A stretch of DNA of 57,805 nt from DATBMA01 sp036555105 (GTDB taxonomy: Bacteria; Actinomycetota; Acidimicrobiia; Spongiisociales; ZC4RG35), in the NCBI GenBank assembly GCA_036555105.1, contig DATBMA010000004.1:1-57805 (forward strand), written 5' to 3'. How positions within the stretch are numbered: position 1 is the stretch's first letter; each line of letters begins with the position of its first letter. Both the position numbers and the translations under genes were made by a program. The notes beneath the pieces are model-generated. The model was not told where the DNA came from, did not search any database, and saw only the letters and a list, made by a program, of their open reading frames with translations. Positions 51,088 to 57,805 of the stretch are shown piece by piece.

Positions 51088-52551
51088 CTAATCCTCCACA
51101 CCGATCATCTTCAACGACTCGCCCGGAAAGGTGACCAAGGCGCGACGCTGGTCGATGACCTCCACGGAGGAGGAGAATTGCACCGGCCACTGAGCAATCA
51201 CCTCACCGGATACAAGGTCCAAGGCGGTAGTCCTGTCCACGGTTGGAACAAGCGCTACTCCTCCTAGGAGTGCCGGGGAACCCGTGGGGTTCTCAAAGTC
51301 AGACGATGGCAGCGATCGGAGCACCTGACCATCTGTCTGAAGAATCTCAAGACCGTCCGACGAGACAACCATGACTCCAGTGTCGACCAGTGCGGCGGTG
51401 ACTCCTGGTAAGGACCCCTCTCCGATGGGCCGGAACCAGTCGTCCGACTCATCGAGTCCAAGGCCTCCAATACCTGAGCCCTCGACGTAGATCAGCCACC
51501 CTTGGGCGGCACCCACGATGCGCGGGTTTGGGCCTGTGGCTCGTTCTAGAGATACCTGGCCACTCGCTATGTCGATCCCGAGGATCTGGCCCTGAGTAGG
51601 ACCCGAGTCCCCCACGAACACATTGCGCCCGGACACGACAACGCTGGCGGCTGAGAAGTGCTCCACCGATGCCTCGAGGAAGGGGACACGCCAGATCTGT
51701 TCGCCGGTCTCTGTTTCGAGGCCGTATACGGCCTTGGTCGTCTGAACCAAGAGTGTTTCGCCTACCACTACGAAGTCGACCCACTGGAAGTCCTCGTCGA
51801 GGCCAACCTCGGCCAAATCGGTCGACCACAACACAGCTCCCTCCTCGCTGAGGCGCACCATCCCGGGAGGCTGGAAGTCGCCTTCCATGACCGGATCCAG
51901 GCCGACCAAGATCGACCCATCGACCGTGACCCCGCGATCGGCCCAGCGATCGTCGCCGAAGTCGTGGCTCCAATCGCTGACTCCACCTTCCGAATTCACA
52001 CCGACTGACTCATAAGTCGCCCAGACGACCTGATCCCCATCGAAAGCAAGCAAGGTGCCAGGAGCACGAGGAAACCGAAACTCTCTCAGTACGCGGCCGG
52101 ATTCAAGGTCGAGAATCGCCATTCCTTCGGCCTCTTCCCCAGTCAGAACCGCGACTCGTTCGGCAGCGGGAATGAAGTCCTCACCTGAACCGAGGTAACG
52201 GCCGATCGCCTGGGTCTGGAACTCCCAGAGATCCTCGAGCCGACCAGAGGACGGGTTTGTTGTGATCGAGGTCGTGGGGGTCGTGGTGGAGGGCCCAGGT
52301 TGGAGGGTCGAACTTGGTACCACGCTTGCCGAGGGCGGTCCGGTGCGCAGAAACGCGACTGCAACCAGCACGGCGGAAACGCCAACAGCAGCACCGACTG
52401 CCACAAGCCATCCTGCTCGCCTTCGAGGTCTTGGCACCGCCGATCGACGACGATCGATCTCCACCCACGCCGGAGCCGCCACCCTGGGGTCCTCCTCGAG
52501 TATCGACTCGAATGCAGCACGCGCGATTCGGCCGAGGCGGTCCTCATTCAT
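51088..52551 (-). CDS. Membrane-anchored beta-propeller protein, partner of an ECF sigma factor
   Basis: A 487-residue protein: cytoplasmic N-terminus of about 45 residues (LGRIARAAFESILEEDPRV), one membrane segment (WLVAVGAAVGVSAVLVAVAF), a Pro/Thr/Ser linker, then an external PQQ/WD-like propeller. The propeller has repeating blades such as GGVSDWSHDFGDDRW and GLETETGEQIWRVPF. It overlaps the sigma gene by 8 bases. This placement suggests an anti-sigma or signal-sensing role, although no zinc anti-sigma motif is seen. ATG 52551 begins inside the sigma gene; the longer open frame to 52638 is not needed. Confidence 0.75.
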   Translation of the reverse strand: MNEDRLGRIARAAFESILEEDPRVAAPAWVEIDRRRSAVPRPRRRAGWLVAVGAAVGVSAVLVAVAFLRTGPPSASVVPSSTLQPGPSTTTPTTSITTNPSSGRLEDLWEFQTQAIGRYLGSGEDFIPAAERVAVLTGEEAEGMAILDLESGRVLREFRFPRAPGTLLAFDGDQVVWATYESVGVNSEGGVSDWSHDFGDDRWADRGVTVDGSILVGLDPVMEGDFQPPGMVRLSEEGAVLWSTDLAEVGLDEDFQWVDFVVVGETLLVQTTKAVYGLETETGEQIWRVPFLEASVEHFSAASVVVSGRNVFVGDSGPTQGQILGIDIASGQVSLERATGPNPRIVGAAQGWLIYVEGSGIGGLGLDESDDWFRPIGEGSLPGVTAALVDTGVMVVSSDGLEILQTDGQVLRSLPSSDFENPTGSPALLGGVALVPTVDRTTALDLVSGEVIAQWPVQFSSSVEVIDQRRALVTFPGESLKMIGVED

Positions 52552-53005
52552 CCAGGTACCGCCGCAGGCTCTGCCTGGCAAGCACCAGGTAACGACGCAG
52601 GGTCGCGGGTCGAACACCCATCTGCTGGGCCGCCTCATCCGAAGCCAGGCCGATCCAGTAAGTCAAGTAAACCGCGGCGCGCTGTTGTATCGGCAATCTC
52701 CTGACCGCGGTAGCCACATCGAGCATGTTGTCCACAGACTCCTCGCGGGCATCCGTCACTTGGATGGCCTGGCGCTCCTGCTCCAAACGCTCCCTCCTAT
52801 GGCGACGGCCGCGCGACCGAGCGCCATTCAGCACCGCGGTCATCAAGTAGGAGCGGGGATTCTCCAAGGACGCAAGGGATCTTTTTCGAATCGTGGCCAC
52901 GACGGCGTCGGCCACAAGGTCAGGAGCGTCATCTGGGCCTACCAGCGCGACGGCGAACCTCACGAGCTGGTCTTTGAGCTGGTCATAAACCTCTTGGTCG
53001 GTCAC
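52544..53005 (-). CDS. ECF-type RNA polymerase sigma factor
   Basis: A 153-residue ECF sigma. Region 2 lies at about residues 15-75 (DQLVRFAVALVGPDDAPDLV and NPRSYLMTAVLNGAR), region 4 at about 100-150 (AVRRLPIQQRAAVYLTYWIG; ATLRRYLVLARQSLRRYL with the helix-turn-helix). Region 2 lacks the common DAEDLVQ-type wording, so it belongs to a divergent ECF group. GTG 53005 is the start. Its target may include its own promoter. A membrane beta-propeller partner is encoded downstream with overlapping ends. Confidence 0.85.
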   Translation of the reverse strand: MTDQEVYDQLKDQLVRFAVALVGPDDAPDLVADAVVATIRKRSLASLENPRSYLMTAVLNGARSRGRRHRRERLEQERQAIQVTDAREESVDNMLDVATAVRRLPIQQRAAVYLTYWIGLASDEAAQQMGVRPATLRRYLVLARQSLRRYLDE

Positions 53006-53096
53006 ACGTCAAGAGATAAACGCACAGCTCCGCGGGAATGCTGCATGCCGTTCTAATCGGATCTGGGAGTAGCCGCGGCCGGCGCCGGGCAACGCT

Positions 53097-53186
53097 CTAC
53101 TTCCGCTTGTGGCGGTTGGCCTTCAGCCGCTTGCGGTACTTGTGCTTCGACATCTTCTTGCGGCGCTTTTTGATCAGAGAACCCAT
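53097..53186 (-). CDS. bS22-type small ribosomal protein (AURKAIP1/COX24 domain)
   Basis: A 29-residue, extremely basic protein starting MGSLIKKRRKKMSKHKYRKR and ending in RHKRK. This is the actinobacterial AURKAIP1/COX24-domain ribosomal protein bS22, which sits on the 30S subunit near the decoding centre in mycobacterial ribosomes. ATG 53186 has GAGGTAGGC just upstream. It lies between thrB and the sigma factor on the same strand; it is easily missed because of its size. Confidence 0.85.
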   Translation of the reverse strand: MGSLIKKRRKKMSKHKYRKRLKANRHKRK

Positions 53187-53240
53187 GCCTACCTCAGAGG
53201 GGACCAAACGGAAGACGGTTAGCTTGCCCGGACTCAGGAG

Positions 53241-54083
53241 TTAGGTCAAGCCGACCCGGAGACCTTCGGAGGCGATGGCAGGCGTAAGGACCTCGCCATC
53301 CTTCATCACCTCGGCCATGGCGGCACCTACTTTGAAGGTGTCTTCGCCTGCCGCCAGGGCCAGCACCGCCGGACCTGCCCCCGACCAGCCGGCGTGATAT
53401 GCCCCGGCTTGAAGAGCGGCATCTACCAGGCGGCCGGTCAGCCGGCTCAGCTCCAGCCTCGGCGCCTCGTGGAACTCGTCGCCCCTGGCCGCGGCGAACA
53501 GGACCGGATCTGCGGTGAAGAGCCCACCTACCAGGGCGGCGGTGCGAGCCATGGTCCGAACGGCCAGCCGGCGGTCGACCGATTCGCTCAGATACGCCCG
53601 CGCCGTCTTGGTGTCGAGCGTCGTGGCCGGAACCGCCACCACCGGGTGGAGCCCAGGGTGGATCGGGATTCTCTCCACTCCACCGCTGGCGGTGCAGAGG
53701 ACCAGCCCCCCATAAACGGCTGCGGCGGCATTGTCGGGGTGCCCGTCGAGCTCCGCCGCGATATCGAAAACCCGACGGGGGTCGAATCCTCCCTCGATCG
53801 CCCCGATTGCCGCCGCCGACACCGCAGCGGCGACTGCGGCCGACGACCCCAGGCCGCGCCCGAGCGGAATGTCCGAGGTGACGGTGACGCGCAGCGGCCG
53901 GCGAGCTCCCACCGCCCGCTTGGCGGCTTCCAGCAAGAAGTCGGGACCGCCTCCGTCACTCACGGCCGCCCATTCCTCGGACGGCTTCGCCTCTGCCCGG
54001 CACCGGATTTCCAGGGCGAGGGCGAGCACGTCGAAGCCAGGCCCGAGGTTGGCGCTCGAGGCGGGAGCCGAGAACTCAGCCAT
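53241..54083 (-). CDS. thrB: Homoserine kinase
   Basis: A 280-residue GHMP kinase that phosphorylates homoserine in threonine synthesis. SAPASSANLGPGFDVLALAL opens the fold, IPLGRGLGSSAAVAAAV is the ATP-binding motif 2, and HAGWSGAGPAVLALA is motif 3. ATG 54083 is chosen; upstream the frame is antisense to the CDF gene. It overlaps that gene's end by 8 bases. No thrC or hom is visible in the window. Confidence 0.88.
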   Translation of the reverse strand: MAEFSAPASSANLGPGFDVLALALEIRCRAEAKPSEEWAAVSDGGGPDFLLEAAKRAVGARRPLRVTVTSDIPLGRGLGSSAAVAAAVSAAAIGAIEGGFDPRRVFDIAAELDGHPDNAAAAVYGGLVLCTASGGVERIPIHPGLHPVVAVPATTLDTKTARAYLSESVDRRLAVRTMARTAALVGGLFTADPVLFAAARGDEFHEAPRLELSRLTGRLVDAALQAGAYHAGWSGAGPAVLALAAGEDTFKVGAAMAEVMKDGEVLTPAIASEGLRVGLT

Positions 54084-54987
54084 CTTCGTGCACGGGCTCG
54101 ATCGCAACGTTGCGCGCCCCGGGGACCGCCGCCTGGATGGAAGTCCGCGCCACTTTGACGGTGTTCTCCACTTGGCTCGAGGTGAGGCCTTCTGCGAAAT
54201 CGACTTCCGCATGGACGAGGATGTCGGCAGGGCCCAAGTGCATCGTCAGGATGCGACCCACCGAGTCCACACCCGGCAGCGCCGTCAACACGGCCCTGAT
54301 GGCATCTTGGTCCTTTCCGGATGCCGACTCACCGATGAGCAGGGCCTTGGTCTCGGTGGCGAGCCCGAAGGCAACCAGGCCCAGGATGATCCCGATCCCC
54401 AGGGAAGCGATGCCGTCCCAGGCGGCGTTGTGGGTGAGCGAGACCAGGGTCGTGCCGATCAGGGCGACGAACAGGCCGGCGAGTGCGGCGGAGTCCTCCA
54501 AAAGCACCACCAGCAACGAGCTGTCCTTCGTGTCCCGCATGGCCCGATAGAGCCTGCGGTCGGTCCGCACCTGGTTGAAGGCTCCAAGGGCAACCCGAAA
54601 CGACACGAACTCGATGACTATGGCGATGCCGAGCACCACGAAGCTGATGCCGAGCGACTCGACCTCATGCGGATGCCGCAGAGCGTCGATCCCGTGCTGG
54701 ATGGCAAGAACCGCCCCGCCGACGAACAGCATCACGGCCACCATGAAGGACCAGAAGTAGATCTCCTTGCCACGGCCGAAGGGGTGCTCGGGGTCGGCCG
54801 GCTTGGCCGATTGGCGCATACCCCACAACAGGAGCGCTTGGTTACCTGTGTCAGCGACCGAGTGGAAGCCCTCCGACAGCATCGCCACGCTTCCGGTCAC
54901 GGCTGCCGTGACGAACTTGACCGCGGCGATGGCCAGGTTGGCCAAAAAGGCGGCGATGACGGCGCGCCGCGACTCGGTGTGGGCCAT
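54076..54987 (-). CDS. Cation diffusion facilitator (CDF) transporter
   Basis: A 303-residue protein with six hydrophobic segments and a C-terminal ferredoxin-like domain. Metal site in TM2: His42/Asp46 in SEGFHSVADTGNQ. TM5 reads VLLEDSAALAGL instead of HxxxD, so metal choice differs from zinc CDFs and may favour iron or manganese. The cytoplasmic tail (LPGVDSVGRILTMHLGPADI, HAEVDFAEG) is standard. TAATCT (54994-54999, minus strand) lies 6 bases before the ATG. It is followed by thrB with an 8-base overlap. Confidence 0.86.
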   Translation of the reverse strand: MAHTESRRAVIAAFLANLAIAAVKFVTAAVTGSVAMLSEGFHSVADTGNQALLLWGMRQSAKPADPEHPFGRGKEIYFWSFMVAVMLFVGGAVLAIQHGIDALRHPHEVESLGISFVVLGIAIVIEFVSFRVALGAFNQVRTDRRLYRAMRDTKDSSLLVVLLEDSAALAGLFVALIGTTLVSLTHNAAWDGIASLGIGIILGLVAFGLATETKALLIGESASGKDQDAIRAVLTALPGVDSVGRILTMHLGPADILVHAEVDFAEGLTSSQVENTVKVARTSIQAAVPGARNVAIEPVHEDG

Positions 54988-55024
54988 TGCGAGAGATTAA
55001 GGGTCGAGCGCTATCGCGGTCCCA

Positions 55025-55789
55025 TCAGACGTCGAGGAGGCGGACTTCCTGCCGGGTCACCGCACCCCCGATCAGGGTGGTGATCGGGTCCCACCGCAGC
55101 TCGATCAGCGAAGGCGAGCCCATCTCCTCGCCTTGATGGATCACGAGGTCGCCGGCGGCCTCACCCTCGTGCCGAAGCACTGCGGCCAGTGCCACAGCGG
55201 CGCTACCGGTGGCAGCGTCTTCGGTGATCCCGCCGTCGGGCGAGAAGAAGCGGGCCCGCACCACTCGTGGGGGCGCCTCGCTCTCCCACGCCCAGTAATA
55301 GAAGTCGGCAATCCCGGCCGGGAAATCCGGAGACAGCTCCGCCACCGCGCGAGGAGAGTCGAGTCTGGTGATCTGGTATCTGAGCGGCATCTCCACCAGC
55401 CATGTCCTGTCGGGCGAGTCGAGGAGTGTGACCCTCTGCTGGCCGGGAGCCTTGATCCAGGTCAAGCCATCCTCCTGCCGGAAGGAGATCGGGCCGATTC
55501 CGGTGTCGATGCGGTCGGTCGTTCCCGGGCCCAGGTTCATGAGCAACCAGGCCGCCCCCACGAGCGGGTGCCCGGCGAACTGCATCTCCCTGGCAGGCGT
55601 GAATATCCGGGCCCGGGGCATGCCCTCGTCCCGCCAGTCGATGTACACCGTCTCGGCAAAACCGAGCTCTGTGGCAACGGACTGCATCGTGGACTCATCG
55701 AGGCCGGTCACGTCGGTGATGACGCCGAGCCCGTTGCCCCCCTCTCCGTCCCGCGTGAACACGGAGAGGACGTAACAGTGCCGCGACAC
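55025..55789 (-). CDS. PhzF-family isomerase-like protein
   Basis: A 254-residue PhzF protein: VFTRDGEGGNGLGVITD at the start, GFAETVYI with the catalytic-position Glu, FAGHPLVGAAWLL and EDAATGSAAVALAAVL. Related proteins isomerise trans-2,3-dihydro-3-hydroxyanthranilate or act on other acids; the substrate here is open and no phenazine genes are near. GTG 55789 is selected, with AAGG about 10 bases upstream. The open frame to 56287 runs through the tRNA. Confidence 0.82.
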   Translation of the reverse strand: MSRHCYVLSVFTRDGEGGNGLGVITDVTGLDESTMQSVATELGFAETVYIDWRDEGMPRARIFTPAREMQFAGHPLVGAAWLLMNLGPGTTDRIDTGIGPISFRQEDGLTWIKAPGQQRVTLLDSPDRTWLVEMPLRYQITRLDSPRAVAELSPDFPAGIADFYYWAWESEAPPRVVRARFFSPDGGITEDAATGSAAVALAAVLRHEGEAAGDLVIHQGEEMGSPSLIELRWDPITTLIGGAVTRQEVRLLDV

Positions 55790-55833
55790 CCGGCCGACCT
55801 TAAACGAGCGGCCCCTAACTACCGTCAGCGGCG

Positions 55834-56055
55834 GTGTCGGACATCCTCGGGCTCGACAGCCTCTTCGCCGAACTGGTGTTGGGAATCGGTGCGGCGATCC
55901 TGATCGGCAATGGAGTCGCCTGGATCCAGCACCGGCGGGGACGCGTGCCTCGCGGGGTGACGAGCGTGTATCGGCCGGGGCGGGCGATCTTCCTGTCGGT
56001 GATCGGGCTGCTGATGGTGGTCTGGGGGGTGGCTTCGATCGCCAGTCAGGCTTGA
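55834..56055 (+). CDS. Small two-helix membrane protein
   Basis: A 73-residue protein with two hydrophobic helices (LFAELVLGIGAAILIGNGVAW and AIFLSVIGLLMVVWGVASIA; first cut short here as ELVLGIGAAILIGNGVAW) separated by a basic loop (HRRGRVPRG). Function unknown; such proteins often modulate a larger partner. TACCGT (55820-55825) ends 8 bases before GTG 55834. It is divergent from the PhzF gene. Confidence 0.65.
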   Translation: MSDILGLDSLFAELVLGIGAAILIGNGVAWIQHRRGRVPRGVTSVYRPGRAIFLSVIGLLMVVWGVASIASQA

Positions 56056-56075
56056 GTCTTGTGCAGTCCTCCGTT

Positions 56076-56155
56076 GCGGATGAGAGGGGGAGCCCCCCTT
56101 CCGGCAATGTCGGCGTTCCCCCTGTGGTGGCAACGTCTCGTGTTCTGCCCATCCG
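56076..56155 (-). pseudogene. Decayed tRNA-Gly copy 1, core replaced by a repeat-like segment
   Basis: GCGGATGAG (56076-56084) matches the 3' acceptor end of the intact tRNA-Gly gene, and TCTCGTGTTCTGCCC-ATCCG (56136-56155) its anticodon/D side and 5' acceptor end, with the D-loop part deleted. Between them, 56095-56137 resembles the 14751 hairpin repeat unit (CCTTCCGGC..TGTCGGC.TTCCCCC). It is 82 bases from the next copy. Confidence 0.6.
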
Positions 56156-56157
56156 GG

Positions 56158-56221
56158 GCGGATGAGGGGAATCGAACCTCCACCCCGAGCTTGCCGGGAT
56201 AGACAGCCTCGTGTTCTGCCC
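56158..56221 (-). pseudogene. Decayed tRNA-Gly copy 2
   Basis: GCGGATGAGGGGAATCGAAC and CTCCACCCCGAGCTTG match the acceptor/T-arm and part of the anticodon stem of the intact tRNA, and CTCGTGTTCTGCCC its D-side. The anticodon loop carries about 9 extra bases (CCGGGATAGACAGC region), one T-stem pair is broken, and the 5' acceptor strand is missing. It starts 74 bases before the intact copy. Confidence 0.72.
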
Positions 56222-56231
56222 AAAGAATCGA

Positions 56232-56301
56232 GCGGATGAGGGGAATCGAACCCCCACCCCGAGCTTGGGAAGCTCGTGTTCTGCCATTGAACTACATCCG
56301 C
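56232..56301 (-). tRNA. tRNA-Gly (anticodon CCC)
   Basis: On the minus strand all arms fold: acceptor GCGGATG/CATCCGC, D-stem GTTC/GAAC, anticodon stem CGAGC/GCTCG with loop TTCCCAA (anticodon CCC, reading GGG), variable GGGT, T-stem GGGGG/CCCCT with loop TTCGATT. No CCA is encoded. It lies next to two decayed copies. Confidence 0.93.
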
Positions 56302-56338
56302 GGAAGGCGAATCTTAGAGGTGGAGCCGGGCCGACCGA

Positions 56339-56776
56339 CTAGTCGAGGCAGAAGGTCCGAACCTCCGCCACCACGCCACTTGTCCCTCGGGCCTCGAAGG
56401 CAGTCGCCGCCGCACGGGCATGTGCCTCACTCTCGAAGTAGACACTGACGGTGATGCTGCCACCCGGGAGGCCGAGTGCTTCGGCCGCCCCTTCGTCGCA
56501 GTCGGTCCAGCCGGCGGTGTACCCGGCCGCGGAGGCCGCCTGGCTGGCGGCTTGGATGGCAGGGTCATCCGGGTTGGCTGCCCCCGCCAGCACCACTGCC
56601 CAAGTCGAGTCTCCTTGCGACAAGTCTTCTCTTGCTGGCGGGAAGGCGGGCAGCGTCGTGGAAGCCGGCGGCGTCGTGGTGGTCGGGGTCGCCCCTGTTG
56701 TCAGAGACGTCGTGGTGGCCTGGGCGCAGGCACCCATGATCCAAGCCACTGCCAGCAGGGCTATCGGCCGGCGCAT
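56339..56776 (-). CDS. Small secreted lipoprotein, unknown function
   Basis: A 145-residue lipoprotein: signal peptide with lipobox MGAC (Cys17), then a Thr/Pro-rich linker to about residue 45. A small globular domain follows (DSTWAVVLAGAANPDDPAIQ ... SITVSVYFESEAHARAAATA) that looks like a SPOR-type alpha/beta fold. Two Cys in the domain (TDCDEG, TFCLD) may form a disulfide. TACCGT (56783-56788, minus strand) lies 6 bases before the ATG. It is divergent from dcd. Confidence 0.7.
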   Translation of the reverse strand: MRRPIALLAVAWIMGACAQATTTSLTTGATPTTTTPPASTTLPAFPPAREDLSQGDSTWAVVLAGAANPDDPAIQAASQAASAAGYTAGWTDCDEGAAEALGLPGGSITVSVYFESEAHARAAATAFEARGTSGVVAEVRTFCLD

Positions 56777-56807
56777 TCGGTGACGGTACGCTGCCGGCCC
56801 GGCAAAG

Positions 56808-57395
56808 ATGATCTTCTCCGACCGCAGCATCCTGGTGGCTCTTGATGATGGCCTGATCGAGATCGACCCGTTCGAGCCCACCCATCTCCAACCTTCCTCG
56901 GTGGACCTGCGAGTAGACCGCTACTTCAGGGTCTTCCAGAACCACCGCTACCCCCACATCGACCCAAGGGCAGCTCAGGAGGACTTGACCGAGCTGGTGG
57001 AGGCCGCCGACTCCGAACCCTTCATGCTGCATCCGGGAGAGTTCGTGCTCGGCTCGACCTTCGAGCGGGTGCGACTCGGCAACGGGATCGTGGCCAGGCT
57101 GGAGGGTAAGTCGAGCCTGGGAAGGCTCGGCCTCCTCATCCACTCGACGGCCGGATTCGTCGATCCCGGCTTCGATGGGTATCTCACCCTGGAGTTGTCC
57201 AACGTCGCCACCCTCCCGATCGCCATCTACCAGGGGATGAAGATCGGCCAGATCAGCTTCTACCGTATGACCTCCGACGCCGACCATCCCTACGGAACGT
57301 CGGCGGCGGGATCGAAGTACCAGGGTCAGCGCGGCCCCACCCCCAGCCGCGCCTATCGCGACTTCGGCGACGCCTCGGCGCCCAGCTCCGAGTAG
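56808..57395 (+). CDS. dcd: dCTP deaminase
   Basis: A 195-residue trimeric enzyme that converts dCTP to dUTP, or directly to dUMP in bifunctional forms. Present are MIFSDRSILVALDDG, the family's HLQPSSVDLRV, ARLEGKSSLGRLGLLIHSTA with the active-site Arg/Ser/Arg and later Glu in TLELSNVA, and KYQGQRGPTPSR. Start ATG 56808. It overlaps the convergent metallo-beta-lactamase gene by 43 bases. Confidence 0.9.
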   Translation: MIFSDRSILVALDDGLIEIDPFEPTHLQPSSVDLRVDRYFRVFQNHRYPHIDPRAAQEDLTELVEAADSEPFMLHPGEFVLGSTFERVRLGNGIVARLEGKSSLGRLGLLIHSTAGFVDPGFDGYLTLELSNVATLPIAIYQGMKIGQISFYRMTSDADHPYGTSAAGSKYQGQRGPTPSRAYRDFGDASAPSSE

Positions 57396-57805
57396 GCCCG
57401 GCCGATAGCGATCCGAGCGACGGGGACTGGGAGGTCGAGCCCATCGACCGCGGCTTCATCAACCGATCGCCCATCGCCGATCGAGTCCTGCGCCCGCTTT
57501 ACGACCTCTTCCATCTGCTGGGCCATGCCGACGACGAAATCCCGATCCACCACCTTGCCGTGCGACGGCACCACCACCCCGCAGCCACTGTCAGCGATCT
57601 GGCCCAGGACCGCTGCCCAGGAGATGGGATAGGAGTCGTCGAAGCTCGGCGGCCCGCCTTCCTCGACCAGGTCTCCGGCGAAGAGGACGTCTCCGATCGT
57701 GATCACCAGGTCGTTGTCGGTGTGGCCCCGCCCCAGGTAACGGACGGTGGCTTGCACCCCTCCCGGGTCCAGCGTGGTCCGGTCAGGGATCAGGAGATCC
57801 GGGGG
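57353..57805 (-). CDS. Metallo-beta-lactamase-fold protein, C-terminal part (partial)
   Basis: The gene runs off the right edge. The visible 150 residues contain the second half of an MBL fold: RGHTDNDLVITIGDVLFAGD (His and Asp metal ligands), VVVPSHGKVVD (last His) and a helical C-terminus (FVVGMAQQMEEVVKRAQDSI). The HxHxDH motif would lie outside the window. It may belong to the SoxH/class-B-like group. The frame overlaps the end of dcd by 43 bases. Confidence 0.82.
   Translation of the reverse strand, partial: PPDLLIPDRTTLDPGGVQATVRYLGRGHTDNDLVITIGDVLFAGDLVEEGGPPSFDDSYPISWAAVLGQIADSGCGVVVPSHGKVVDRDFVVGMAQQMEEVVKRAQDSIGDGRSVDEAAVDGLDLPVPVARIAIGRAYSELGAEASPKSR

Overview
The window is a gene-dense, high-GC stretch of bacterial chromosome. 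Many GTG/TTG starts, 4-base start/stop overlaps, an actinobacterial-type LexA box at dinB, a bS22-type (AURKAIP1/COX24) mini ribosomal protein, and Pro/Thr-rich lipoproteins all point to an actinomycete, probably an uncultured environmental lineage (Acidimicrobiia-like is my guess). Apart from decayed tRNA copies and short repeats I see no insertion sequence, prophage, CRISPR array or rRNA operon. No stretch over 300 bases lacks a gene.

Layout. 1-8.3 kb: end of an unknown gene, a ceramidase-like membrane protein, a glyoxalase relic, a three-gene ABC exporter, a VWA protein, an HD hydrolase, a triple-repeat lipoprotein, dinB with a LexA box on its start codon, and a RelE/Phd-type toxin-antitoxin pair. 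8.3-17.5 kb: a divergent membrane pyrophosphatase, a DUF4239 membrane pair, an ArsR/MFS operon with an operator inside its promoter, a META lipoprotein, a triple hairpin repeat, an ArsR/VOC pair, and a PG-binding/FAS1 lipoprotein. 17.6-25.7 kb: purF-purM, SRPBCC, a class III aminotransferase, lipoproteins, a DUF308 protein, a class III nucleotidyl cyclase, and methylmalonate-semialdehyde dehydrogenase. 25.8-33.5 kb: clpP, an SRPBCC/ArsR operon, membrane proteins, and the aerobic phenylacetate epoxidase operon paaABCDE followed by its likely TetR repressor. 33.5-45.3 kb: DUF456, MFS, thiolase, VOC, acs, lnt, inositol monophosphatase, amidohydrolase, M3 peptidase, and a 64-residue Zn-ligand protein. 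45.4-51 kb: inorganic pyrophosphatase, the copper operon csoR-copZ-copA, a PAC2 protein, a metallo-beta-lactamase and an acyltransferase. 51-57.8 kb: an ECF sigma factor with a membrane beta-propeller partner, bS22, thrB, CDF, PhzF, a tRNA-Gly with two decayed tandem copies, a lipoprotein, dcd and a partial metallo-beta-lactamase.

How the genes work together. Phenylacetyl-CoA epoxidase, the thiolase, acetyl-CoA synthetase, the aminotransferase and the semialdehyde dehydrogenase suggest growth on aromatic and amino-acid-derived carbon ending in acetyl-CoA. CsoR, CopZ and CopA form a copper-efflux unit. Two pyrophosphatases, one membrane and one soluble, handle PPi.

The most striking window-wide signal is a TANNNT hexamer 6-9 nt before the start codon of about 25 genes, mostly without a Shine-Dalgarno. 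This implies widespread leaderless translation. It also fixes several starts and places repressor palindromes inside the core promoter. A second signal is a family of short GTCTCAC-type arrays at gene 3' ends that encode the last residues of ClpP and of inorganic pyrophosphatase.
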